DNA of 32,191 bases from Bordetella parapertussis. GTDB lineage: Bacteria; Pseudomonadota; Gammaproteobacteria; Burkholderiales; Burkholderiaceae_C. The DNA is taken from assembly GCA_945878355.1 (NCBI GenBank), contig CAMCTC010000052.1, positions 1 through 32,191 of the forward strand, in the 5' to 3' direction. The position numbers and the translations under genes were made by a program. A model generated the notes under the pieces. That model worked only from the letters and a program-made list of their open reading frames with translations. It was not told the DNA's origin and did not search any database. How positions within the stretch are numbered: position 1 is the first letter of the stretch; each line of letters begins with the position of its first letter. Positions 23,458 through 30,414 of the stretch are shown in pieces.

Positions 23458-24435
23458 ATGCAAGGTTTTCGTGCCCCTTGGTGGCTGCCCGGCGGCCATG
23501 CCCAGACGATCTGGCCTGCGCGGCTGGGTCGGCAGGAGCCAACCCCAGGTGGTCGGCCGCTGAGCTACCGGCGCGAGCGCTGGACCACGCCCGACGGCGA
23601 CTTCATCGATGTCGACCATCTCGACGAAGGGGCGGCGCCGGACGCGCCGCTGCTGGTGCTGTTTCACGGCCTGGAGGGTTCGTCGCAAGGCCTGTACGCG
23701 CTGGCCTTCGCGCATTGGGCGCGGCGCGCCGGCTGGCGCTTCGTGGTGCCGCATTTCCGCGGCTGCTCTGGCGAGCTCAACCTCGCCCCCAGGGCCTACC
23801 ACTCGGGCGATTTCGAGGAGATCGGCTGGATCCTGGACCGGCTGCGCACCCAGGAGAGCGCAGCGCTGCGCGCGGTGGGCATCTCGCTGGGCGGCAATGC
23901 GCTGCTGCGCTGGGCTGAAGCCTCAGGAGACGCAGCAGCCGGCGTGGCTCGGGCGGTGGCTGCCGTGTGCTCACCGGTGGATCTGGCCGCCAGCGGCAGG
24001 GCGATAGGGCGAGGGTTTAACCGGCAGGTCTACACCCGGATGTTCCTGCGCACCATGGTGCCCAAGGCGCTGGCCAAGCTGACCCAGCACCCGGGCCTGT
24101 TCAGCCGCGAGGCGATGCTCGCAGTGCGCGACCTCTACGCCTTCGACAACTTGTTCACCGCGCCACTGCACGGTTTTGCCAGCACCGAGGATTACTGGGC
24201 CCGCGCATCGGCCAAACCGCAGCTCGCGCAAATCCGCATCCCGGCGCTGCTGCTCAACGCCCGCAACGACCCATTCGTGCCGGCGGCCAGCCTGCCCAAG
24301 CCTGGCCAAGTGGGCAAGCATGTCACGCTCTGGCAACCCGAACACGGCGGCCATGTCGGCTTTCCTGGCGGGCGTTTCCCAGGCCATGTGCGCAGCCTGC
24401 CCGACGGCGTGATGGGCTGGCTGGCGCAGGCCTGA
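23458..24435 (+). CDS. YheT-family alpha/beta hydrolase
   Basis: A 325-residue alpha/beta hydrolase. It opens with the family motif PWWLPGGHAQTIWPA. The oxyanion region is FHGLEGSS (69-76). The catalytic triad is S143 in GISLGGN, D271 in NARNDPF and H299 in HGGHVGF. The cap region contains FRGCSGELN, characteristic of the YheT/ABHD1-3 group of putative carboxylesterases and lipases. The substrate is unknown. The ATG at 23458 is preferred because conserved sequence begins immediately after it; a GTG at 23425 would add 11 basic residues. It lies downstream of a repeat-rich intergenic stretch, so co-transcription with the NTF2-like gene is uncertain. Confidence 0.92.
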   Translation: MQGFRAPWWLPGGHAQTIWPARLGRQEPTPGGRPLSYRRERWTTPDGDFIDVDHLDEGAAPDAPLLVLFHGLEGSSQGLYALAFAHWARRAGWRFVVPHFRGCSGELNLAPRAYHSGDFEEIGWILDRLRTQESAALRAVGISLGGNALLRWAEASGDAAAGVARAVAAVCSPVDLAASGRAIGRGFNRQVYTRMFLRTMVPKALAKLTQHPGLFSREAMLAVRDLYAFDNLFTAPLHGFASTEDYWARASAKPQLAQIRIPALLLNARNDPFVPAASLPKPGQVGKHVTLWQPEHGGHVGFPGGRFPGHVRSLPDGVMGWLAQA

Positions 24436-24457
24436 AACCACAAAGACGAAAGAACCC

Positions 24458-24991
24458 ATGGACGAGATCGTCAAGGCAGCGCTGAAGAAATGGCCCAACG
24501 TGCCGCATTGCCACGGCTGGCTGGCGCTGGACGCGCGCGGCGACTGGTACATGCGCGACGAGCGAATCCAGCAGGCCGGGCCTTTCCCACAGGTCAAGGG
24601 CAGCCGCATCACGCACGACAAGCTCAAGGCTTTCATCGAGCGCAACTACCTGGCCGACGAGGCCGGTCGCTGGTTCTTCCAGAACGGCCCGCAGCGGGTC
24701 TATCTGCAATTGGAGGCCGCACCCTGGGTCTGGCGGGTGCAGTGGCCGGCGCAGCCAGGACCGCCCTCAGTCACCAGCCACACCGGCCTGAATGCCTTGG
24801 TGAGCAGCTGCTGGCTGGACGAGGACGGCAGGCTCTACCTGGCGACCGACATCGGTTTTGGCATCGTCCACAGCCAGGACATGCTCGACGCCGCGCAAGC
24901 GGTCGAACAAGGCCTGTGGCAGCCCGAGGCGTTGCTGGCCGCTGAAGCGCCAGCGCGCTTCGCATATGTCAGGGACCCAGCCGCGGCTTGA
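24458..24991 (+). CDS. conserved hypothetical protein, DUF-type
   Basis: A 177-residue soluble protein with no signal peptide or membrane segment. It is rich in Trp and Tyr, with segments WPNVPHCHGWLALDARGDW, QQAGPF, WFFQNGPQRVY and SSCWLDEDGRLYLATDIGFG. It resembles an uncharacterised betaproteobacterial family (a DUF29xx-type family in my memory, not verified). The repeated pattern of short strands suggests a beta-rich domain. The ATG at 24458 lies 22 bp after the hydrolase stop, with a purine-rich AAAGACGAAAGAA before it, so the two are likely co-transcribed. No function can be stated. Confidence 0.82.
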   Translation: MDEIVKAALKKWPNVPHCHGWLALDARGDWYMRDERIQQAGPFPQVKGSRITHDKLKAFIERNYLADEAGRWFFQNGPQRVYLQLEAAPWVWRVQWPAQPGPPSVTSHTGLNALVSSCWLDEDGRLYLATDIGFGIVHSQDMLDAAQAVEQGLWQPEALLAAEAPARFAYVRDPAAA

Positions 24992-25031
24992 ACCCGGTCG
25001 AGCGGCGCGCTAGCTGCCGCCCGGCACCGTC

Positions 25032-25562
25032 TTACTTGGACGCAGCTGCAGCTGCCGCAGGCGCCTTGGGTTCTTCGAACTTGGCGCCGCCCTTGTTGGC
25101 CATGTAGACCACCGCGCGACCGATTTCGACATCGTTGAAATCGCCGCCACCCTGGGCCGCCATCGCGTTCTTGCCCTTGAGCGCCGAGTTCAGCAGCGCG
25201 TCGTAACCAGTCTTGTTGCGCGGGCCCCAGGCGGCTTCGTCGCCGACCTTGGGCGCGCCAGCCGCACCGCTGACATGGCATGCCGCGCACTGGGCCTGGA
25301 ACACCTGATCGCCGGTCTTGAGCACGCCAGGGTTGGCCGCGTCCTTGACCTCGATCGATCCCACAGGCTGGATGCGCTTGCCGACGGCGTCGGCCGACAT
25401 GCCGTCGCTGCCAGCGCCGACCTTGTCACCGAAATTGACGAAGTTGGCCAGCATGATGATCGCCACGATTGGCACCACAAACGATGCCACCACCGCAGCG
25501 ATCAGTTGCTTTGGCGTCTTGATCGGGCCTTCGTGGTTTTCTTCCCTGGCAGCGTCGCTCAT
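25032..25562 (-). CDS. membrane-anchored monohaem cytochrome c (c5-like)
   Basis: A 176-residue protein. A short cytosolic N-terminus and one transmembrane anchor (about 19-42, LIAAVVASFVVPIVAIIMLA) are followed by a periplasmic domain with haem motif CAACH (C92, C95, H96). M134 in KNAMAAQGGG is the likely axial ligand. The C-terminus is an Ala/Lys/Pro tail. The VFQAQCAACH and NKTGYDALLNSALKG segments are typical of the cytochrome c5 (CycB-like) family, which carries electrons to terminal oxidases. The ATG at 25562 has GAGG 6-7 nt upstream, and a perfect TATAAT box lies at 25630-25635 on this strand. The frame extends 12 codons further upstream without family support. Confidence 0.9.
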   Translation of the reverse strand: MSDAAREENHEGPIKTPKQLIAAVVASFVVPIVAIIMLANFVNFGDKVGAGSDGMSADAVGKRIQPVGSIEVKDAANPGVLKTGDQVFQAQCAACHVSGAAGAPKVGDEAAWGPRNKTGYDALLNSALKGKNAMAAQGGGDFNDVEIGRAVVYMANKGGAKFEEPKAPAAAAAASK

Positions 25563-25629
25563 TGAAATCCTCTTTGTATCCTTGACCGTGCTCGGCACGC
25601 AGGCTGTTGCGCGCTGGCAAAACTCAATA

Positions 25630-25635
25630 ATTATA
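25630..25635 (-). promoter_or_regulatory. candidate -10 box of the cytochrome c gene
   Basis: A perfect TATAAT on the minus strand, 67 nt before the ATG. The -35 position is occupied by a GC hairpin, GCCTCGGG-TTCA-CCCGAGGC (25641-25660), instead of a TTGACA-like element, so use of this promoter may depend on an activator or a different -35 contact. Confidence 0.45.
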
Positions 25636-25640
25636 GCGAG

Positions 25641-25660
25641 GCCTCGGGTTCACCCGAGGC
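25641..25660. repeat. perfect hairpin upstream of the cytochrome c gene
   Basis: GCCTCGGG (25641-25648), loop TTCA, CCCGAGGC (25653-25660). It lies directly upstream of the TATAAT box of the minus-strand cytochrome gene and 40 bp before the tRNA promoter region. It could be an operator or a simple structural element. Confidence 0.5.
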
Positions 25661-25699
25661 TGTCGGCCAGACGTTCCATGCAAGCGGGCAGCGGTGGCA

Positions 25700-25705
25700 T
25701 AGAAT
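25700..25705 (+). promoter_or_regulatory. candidate -10 box of tRNA-Arg
   Basis: TAGAAT ends 14 nt before the first tRNA base at 25720, giving a transcript start near 25712. No clear -35 can be seen. Confidence 0.4.
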
Positions 25706-25719
25706 GCGAATCCGCTGCT

Positions 25720-25794
25720 GCGACCGTGGTGAAGTGGATATCATTGGGCCCTCCGAAGGCTTAGTCGCAAGTTCGATTCTTGCCGGTCGCACCA
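25720..25794 (+). tRNA. tRNA-Arg (anticodon CCG)
   Basis: A 75-nt cloverleaf can be drawn in full. The acceptor stem is GCGACCG (25720-25726) with CGGTCGC (25784-25790). The D stem is GTGA/TCAT with one G-U pair and loop AGTGGATA. The anticodon stem is GGGCC/GGCTT with two G-U pairs and the loop CTCCGAA, so the anticodon is CCG at 25753-25755, reading CGG codons. The variable loop is AGTC. The T stem is GCAAG/CTTGC with loop TTCGATT. The discriminator A and encoded CCA are at 25791-25794. CGG is a frequent Arg codon in this GC-rich genome. It is convergent with the dihydroxyacetone kinase gene; a perfect palindrome GCTGGCGCCAGC lies at 25814-25825. Confidence 0.93.
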
Positions 25795-25886
25795 AAGCCT
25801 TTGTGCCGACATCGCTGGCGCCAGCCGCCGATACCAAACCTCGGTTTGAGACCCGCCCAGCCGGCAAATTCGCCAGCTCCCCGGAC

Positions 25887-27581
25887 TCACCCAGCCAAGC
25901 TGCCCCTCAAGGCTTCGAGCCAGACCCACACCGCCTGCGCGCCGGGGTCGACATGGCCGATCGCGCGCTGCCCGAGATAGCTCGACCGCCCCCGCTTCGG
26001 CAACAGCGCTGCGCTGTCGAGAGCGCCTTGCGCCGCGGCTGCAGCAGCGTTTTGCAAGGCCTGCACCAAGGTCTGGCCAGCGGCCGCACCCTGCGCGGCC
26101 GGGATCAAGGCATCGAGCATCGTGCAGTCGCCCAAACGGGCGCCACCGACCTCGGCGATACCGACGCTGGCCTCATGCAGCGCGCGCGCCAGGCCTTGGG
26201 CTGCGCTGGACGGCCCGGCCTCGAAGACCACGGCCGCGCGCAACAGCCCGATCGAATACAGCGGCCCCGAGGTGCCGCCGACCGCGCGACGCAGCGTCGC
26301 CGACAGCGCGCGCAGCGTGGCTGCGGTGTCGTGCAGCGGGTAGCCAGCGCGCTCGGCCAGCACCGCCCTCGCGCCGCGCGCCAAGCTGATGCCGAGGTCA
26401 CCGTCGCCCACCACCTGGTCGAGTTGCGTCAGCCTGGCCTCGGCCGCGAGCAGCGCCGCGCAGACCGCGTCCAGAACGCTGGCGCTGGCGTGGCCGGCCG
26501 CGTCAAGGCGCGCTGCGGGCTGGGCTGGGCCGGCGCGACCCAACAAGACCTGCGGCGCGCTGCGCACCGCACCATGCGCAGCCCCCGGCCAGGCCGGTGC
26601 CTGGGCCGGCGCGTCTAGCGCAGCCAGGCGCTGGTCATCGAGCCGCAGCAGCGTGATCGACACGCCGGCCATCTCCAGCGCGGTGAGAAAGCCGCCGCTC
26701 CACAGCCGTTCGACCCGTAGGCCGAGCGCGCTGGCCTGCGCCACTGCGGCGCGGGCGACGATCGCGATCTCCATCGCCGGTGTGCCGCCCAGGTTGTTGA
26801 CCAGCAGCGCGACGCGATCGCCAGCCACCAGCGCGAGGTCGGCAACGATGGCCCCGAGCAGCTGGGCGACGATCGCGTCGGCAGGCTCGATCGCACTGCG
26901 CCGAACACCGGCCTCGCCGTGGATGCCCAGGCCGAGCTCGACCTCGTCGGCCGCAAGCTCGAAACCCGGCCGGCCCGCCGCCGGCACCGTGCAAGGCGTG
27001 AGCGCGACGCCCATCGTGCCGATCGCAGCCGCCGCGTCCGCCGCCGCCGCCCGGACCTGGGCCAGCGTGCCGCCGGCTGCGGCCACCGCGCCGGCGATCT
27101 TGTGCACCAGCACCGTGCCGGCCAAACCGCGCCGACCGGCATGGTCTCCCTGTGCGGCGAGCGCGACGTCGTCGGCCACCACCACCATCTCGACCGCCCA
27201 ACCCTCGGCGCGGGCGATTTCGGCGGCCAGGCCGAAGTTGAGCCGGTCACCGGTGTAGTTCTTGACGATCAGCAGCACACCGCCGGGCCCCGCCACCGCG
27301 TGGATCGCGGCGAGCACGGCATCGGTCGACGGCGAGCTGAAGACATCGCCCACCACCGCCGCTGTCAACATCCCCGGACCGATGTAGCCCGCGTGCGCGG
27401 GCTCGTGGCCAGCACCGCCGCCTGAGACCAGCGCCACCTCACCGCGGGCCTTGATCGCCTCGACGTCGGCGCGCAGCGCAACCTGCTGGCCGTCCAGCAG
27501 CGCGATCTGCGGGTGGGCCATCGCCAGCCCGGCCAGCATCTGCGGCACGATCGATTGGACGTCGTTGATCAGCTTCTTCAT
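25887..27581 (-). CDS. ATP-dependent dihydroxyacetone kinase, fused DhaK-DhaL
   Basis: A 564-residue single-chain kinase phosphorylating dihydroxyacetone (or a related short ketose) with ATP. The DhaK domain (about 1-325) has GGGAGHEPAHAGY (54-66), GDRLNF with D112, and covalent substrate-binding H221 in LGIHGEAGVRR. After an Ala/Pro linker the DhaL ATP-binding domain (about 360-564) has the Mg-binding acidic loop with D388, D393 and D395 (VVGDGDLGISL) and GGTSGPLYS (435-443). Fusion of DhaK and DhaL is the mark of ATP-using enzymes as opposed to the three-subunit PEP-dependent system. The start is the ATG at 27581, with GAGGA 7-8 nt upstream, in preference to the GTG immediately before it. 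No regulator or glycerol genes are adjacent. Confidence 0.93.
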   Translation of the reverse strand: MKKLINDVQSIVPQMLAGLAMAHPQIALLDGQQVALRADVEAIKARGEVALVSGGGAGHEPAHAGYIGPGMLTAAVVGDVFSSPSTDAVLAAIHAVAGPGGVLLIVKNYTGDRLNFGLAAEIARAEGWAVEMVVVADDVALAAQGDHAGRRGLAGTVLVHKIAGAVAAAGGTLAQVRAAAADAAAAIGTMGVALTPCTVPAAGRPGFELAADEVELGLGIHGEAGVRRSAIEPADAIVAQLLGAIVADLALVAGDRVALLVNNLGGTPAMEIAIVARAAVAQASALGLRVERLWSGGFLTALEMAGVSITLLRLDDQRLAALDAPAQAPAWPGAAHGAVRSAPQVLLGRAGPAQPAARLDAAGHASASVLDAVCAALLAAEARLTQLDQVVGDGDLGISLARGARAVLAERAGYPLHDTAATLRALSATLRRAVGGTSGPLYSIGLLRAAVVFEAGPSSAAQGLARALHEASVGIAEVGGARLGDCTMLDALIPAAQGAAAGQTLVQALQNAAAAAAQGALDSAALLPKRGRSSYLGQRAIGHVDPGAQAVWVWLEALRGSLAG

Positions 27582-27771
27582 CACGGTTTCCTCTGCCCTG
27601 CTGTTGCGACCGCTGCGACCACCCCGAGCGGATTACGGGGTCCTGGGCCATCGAAGATTGTCACCCCCGAAGTCTCGCTCGCACTCACCAGGACCCGATG
27701 CATTTTCAGCGCTTGCGGCGCAAGCGACAGGCCGCAAACTGCGTAGCGCCGCCGGCAGCGGGCTTGAGCGG

Positions 27772-27777
27772 CAGAAT
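27772..27777 (+). promoter_or_regulatory. candidate -10 box of rlpA, leaderless arrangement
   Basis: CAGAAT ends 10 nt before the rlpA ATG at 27788. No ribosome binding site lies between. A transcript would start 3-4 nt before the ATG. The support is weak on its own, but the layout matches purU and radA in the same window. Confidence 0.3.
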
Positions 27778-27787
27778 CGGCCTGACC

Positions 27788-28828
27788 ATGCAGCACGCCA
27801 ACCAGCTTCTGCCGCTTGCCCGCCGCACCACCCGCCGCGCCACCGGTTGGCGCCGCGCACAAACGCTGTGGCTGGCCGCGGCCTCGCTGCTCGCCGCCTG
27901 CGGCAGCAGCCCGCCCCTGCCAGGGGGCAAACTGCCGAGGCCGGTCAGCGCGGTCAGCGCGATCGAGACCGGGCGAGATGGCCCCGGCGCCAACCCACCG
28001 CCCGATCTGCACCAGGTGCCCAACGCCAACCCCAGGCTCGAAGCGGTGCGCAGCGGCGGCCCCAACAAGCCCTACGCGGTGCTGGGTCAGTTCTACCAGC
28101 CGCTGAGCGGCGACCCGCCACTGTTCGAGCGCGGTCTGGCCTCCTGGTACGGCCGCAAGTTCCACGGCCAGGGCACGGCCACCGGCGAGACCTACGACAT
28201 GTACGCGATGACCGCTGCGCACAAGACCATGCCGCTGCCGAGCTACGCCCGGGTCCGCAACCCGGCCAACGGCCGCGAGGTGGTCGTGCGCGTCAACGAC
28301 CGTGGGCCCTTCCACAGCGACCGGGTGATAGACCTGAGCTACACCGCAGCGCTCAAGCTCGGCGTGCTCGCTGGCGTCGCGCCGGTCGAAGTCGAGCGCA
28401 TCACCTACGAGGCGATACGCACCGGCGCCTGGCGTGCACCCGCCGGTGAACCGAGCACTGCGCTCACAGCCTTGCAGCTGCCCGCGACTGCGGGCTGGCC
28501 GGTCGACGACCCGATCGCCGAGATCGCGCGCCGCAGCGCAGCGACGCCGATCCCAACACCCGCCAAACCTGCCAGCGCAACAGCGCAGGCCGCCCCGGGC
28601 TTCTGGCTGCAGCTCGGCGCTTTCGGCCAGCGCGACGGCGCGCTGGGCTTGCAGCAGAAGATGGCGCTAGAAGCCGCTTGGCTGTCGCCGCTGATGGCGA
28701 TCTTCAACGAGCGCAACCTGCACCGCCTGCAAGCAGGTCCCTACGCCAGCCGGGCCGACGCGACCCGGGCCGCCGAGCGGCTGCGCGAAGCCTTGAGCCT
28801 GCTGCCGACGATCGTCGACAGGCGCTGA
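27788..28828 (+). CDS. rlpA: RlpA family septal lytic transglycosylase, lipoprotein with SPOR domain
   Basis: A 346-residue predicted outer-membrane lipoprotein. The signal sequence has a long basic n-region and a lipobox ending LAAC at C38. The double-psi beta-barrel domain (about 113-210) has GLASWYGRKFHGQGTATG in its core and catalytic-site residues E134, H145 (AAHKTMP) and D171 (VNDRGPF), spaced as in Pseudomonas aeruginosa RlpA, which cleaves denuded peptidoglycan glycans at the division site. The C-terminal SPOR domain (about 270-346, FWLQLGAFGQRDGA and LHRLQAGPY) targets such denuded septal glycan. The ATG at 27788 is preferred because the in-frame ATG at 27698 would place 67 residues before the lipobox. 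It is divergent from the dihydroxyacetone kinase gene. Confidence 0.93.
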   Translation: MQHANQLLPLARRTTRRATGWRRAQTLWLAAASLLAACGSSPPLPGGKLPRPVSAVSAIETGRDGPGANPPPDLHQVPNANPRLEAVRSGGPNKPYAVLGQFYQPLSGDPPLFERGLASWYGRKFHGQGTATGETYDMYAMTAAHKTMPLPSYARVRNPANGREVVVRVNDRGPFHSDRVIDLSYTAALKLGVLAGVAPVEVERITYEAIRTGAWRAPAGEPSTALTALQLPATAGWPVDDPIAEIARRSAATPIPTPAKPASATAQAAPGFWLQLGAFGQRDGALGLQQKMALEAAWLSPLMAIFNERNLHRLQAGPYASRADATRAAERLREALSLLPTIVDRR

Positions 28829-28835
28829 GACCGAC

Positions 28836-28877
28836 TTGCCATCATCTAGATCGTAAATTAAACTAACCGGACTTAGT
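28836..28877 (+). promoter_or_regulatory. promoter and probable operator of the Phd/PIN toxin-antitoxin operon
   Basis: TTGCCA (-35, 28836-28841) and TAAACT (-10, 28859-28864) have an exact 17-nt spacer. An inverted repeat ACTAA/TTAGT (28862-28866 and 28873-28877, 6-nt gap) overlaps the end of the -10 and the expected start site, where a Phd-type antitoxin would be expected to bind for autorepression. The stretch 28845-28890 is clearly AT-richer than its surroundings. Confidence 0.6.
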
Positions 28878-28893
28878 CTACTGAAATCATTTG

Positions 28894-29139
28894 ATGCTGA
28901 CCGTCAATATCCACGAAGCCAAGACGCATTTGTCCAGGCTGGTCGAGCAGGCCGTCCAAGGCGAGCCTTTCGTGATCGCGAGGGCTGGCAAGCCACTGGT
29001 GATGGTCTCGGCCTTGATCGACGCGCCACCGAGCCCGGCCAAGCGACTGGGCTTCATGGCCGGGCAAATCAGCGTTCCGGATGATTTCGATCGGATGGGA
29101 GGCCTCGAGATCGAACAGCTCTTCGGCGGTGCCGCTTGA
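28894..29139 (+). CDS. Phd/YefM family antitoxin
   Basis: An 81-residue protein. The N-terminal Phd/YefM fold is recognisable from VNIHEAKTHLSRLVEQAVQGEPFVIARAGKPLVMV in segments: VNIHEAKTHLSRLV, GEPFVIARAGKP, LVMVSAL. This part dimerises and binds DNA. The C-terminal half (FMAGQISVPDDFDRMG, ending EQLFGG) is the toxin-neutralising tail typical of Phd antitoxins paired with PIN toxins. The ATG at 28894 follows a TTG codon that could also initiate. The stop overlaps the toxin start as TTGA. A promoter and operator-like repeat lie just upstream. Confidence 0.88.
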   Translation: MLTVNIHEAKTHLSRLVEQAVQGEPFVIARAGKPLVMVSALIDAPPSPAKRLGFMAGQISVPDDFDRMGGLEIEQLFGGAA

Positions 29140-29522
29140 AGCTGCTGCTCGACACGCACCTGCTGCTCTGGGCCGCCGGCCCCTGCGAACGCCTGTCCGA
29201 AGTCGCACGAGCGATGATCGAGTCACCCGACAACGAGTTGTTCTTCAGCGCCGCCAGCCTTTGGGAAATTGCGATCAAAAACGGCTTGGGCCGCGATGAT
29301 TTTCAGGTCGATACGCGATCGTTGCGCAGGGCCTTGCTCGACAACGGCTATCACGAACTGCCCATCACCAGTGCGCATGCCGTCGCCATCGATGTGCTGC
29401 CATCCTTGCACAAAGATCCCTTCGATCGCCTGCTGCTGGCACAAGCGATGGTCGAAGGCATCACGCTGCTGAGCGCCGACGCGGTGGTGGCCCAATACCC
29501 AGGGCCGGTGCGCAAGGTTTGA
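29136..29522 (+). CDS. PIN-domain ribonuclease toxin (VapC-like, Phd partner)
   Basis: A 128-residue PIN protein. Acidic active-site residues are D6 in LLDTHLLLWA, E44 in SLWEIAIK, D94/D97 in HKDPFDRLLLAQA and D115 in LSADAVVAQY. The DTHLLLW opening and the HKDPFDRLL motif mark the PIN subgroup that travels with Phd/YefM antitoxins, different from the ribbon-helix-helix-linked PIN protein at 11151. The start is the TTG at 29136, overlapping the antitoxin TGA by three bases, so toxin synthesis depends on translation of the antitoxin. The predicted activity is Mg2+-dependent RNA cleavage. Confidence 0.88.
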   Translation: MKLLLDTHLLLWAAGPCERLSEVARAMIESPDNELFFSAASLWEIAIKNGLGRDDFQVDTRSLRRALLDNGYHELPITSAHAVAIDVLPSLHKDPFDRLLLAQAMVEGITLLSADAVVAQYPGPVRKV

Positions 29523-29548
29523 AGGCTCAGACCCGCCACCGCTGACGG

Positions 29549-30196
29549 CTAGGCCAGCGTTTGCTTGAGTGCCAGCAAGTGGCAGCTGCTGCCGGCGATG
29601 ACCCACAGGTGCCAGACCAGGTGGCTGTAGGCCATGCGCCGGTCGAGCAGGAAAAACAGGCTGCCGATCGAGTACGCCAGGCCGCCGGCCACCAGCAGTT
29701 GCAAGCCCAGCTCGGGCATCGCTGCGAGCACCGGCCTGGCCATCAGCGCGACCATCCAGCCGAACAAGAGGTAGAGCCCGGTCGACCAGACAGCGTGCCG
29801 CAACCGGTCGGTCAGCTTGAGCGCAACGCCGACCAGCGCGACCGCCCAGACCACCGCCAGCGGCTGCCAGTCTTGGCCACGTTGGACCTCGCCGAGCGCG
29901 AACGGCGTGTAGCTGCCGGCGATGAAGACAAAGATCAGCGCGTGATCGCAGCGCCGCAATGCCCGCTTGGCTTTGCCAGCGGGCAGCGCGTGGTAGACCG
30001 CCGAGACCCCGTACATCAACACCATCGTGGTGATGAAAACGGTCAGACCCAGGTGACGCAAGGGGTAGCGCGCAGCGTCGACCTGGTCGGCCAGCACCGG
30101 CATCGCGGCCAGCGCCAGCAGACCGCCCAGCAGATGGCTCGCGGCATTGGCGCGCTCCTCGCGCAAGGTCTGGCCGGACAATGGATGGTCGTGCAC
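29549..30196 (-). CDS. hemolysin III (TrhA/PAQR-like) membrane protein
   Basis: A 215-residue protein with seven predicted transmembrane helices. Conserved metal-site residues of the PAQR/HlyIII family are visible: H69 in SAVYHALP, D84 in RRCDHALIF, and H192 and H196 in YSHLVWHL. The family is linked to membrane energetics and fluidity homeostasis (TrhA in E. coli); haemolysis is a historical name. The start is placed at the GTG at 30196, preceded by GGGGA 5 nt upstream, because it gives the family length and begins just before EERANAASHLLGG. The open frame extends 80 codons further, but that part looks non-coding. It is divergent from egtB. Confidence 0.85.
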   Translation of the reverse strand: MHDHPLSGQTLREERANAASHLLGGLLALAAMPVLADQVDAARYPLRHLGLTVFITTMVLMYGVSAVYHALPAGKAKRALRRCDHALIFVFIAGSYTPFALGEVQRGQDWQPLAVVWAVALVGVALKLTDRLRHAVWSTGLYLLFGWMVALMARPVLAAMPELGLQLLVAGGLAYSIGSLFFLLDRRMAYSHLVWHLWVIAGSSCHLLALKQTLA

Positions 30197-30414
30197 CTGC
30201 GTCCCCGGGTTCGCCACGACAGCGCGGCAGCACCCGGTCTTCGGCCATTGCCGCGCCAGCTTGACCGAAGCTTGTGTTGCGCGGCGACCGCAGTTGCAAG
30301 CAGTTGTTCGTTGACAAATTGCTCGGCCACCCACAGCGGTGAATCGGCGCTGCCACACAAGGTTCTTCTCCGGTTGCGATACTCCCGGCCTTCGTCTCGA
30401 CATGCCGGCAACCC

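Noticed and set aside
25720..25794. tRNA-Arg as an integration site for a mobile element
   Set aside because: No integrase gene or repeated copy of the tRNA 3' end was seen within the window; the flanking genes are ordinary.
25835..25848. CAAACC-TC-GGTTTG palindrome as a terminator for tRNA-Arg or the dihydroxyacetone kinase gene
   Set aside because: The stem is only 6 bp with a 2-nt loop, and no T tract follows on either strand.
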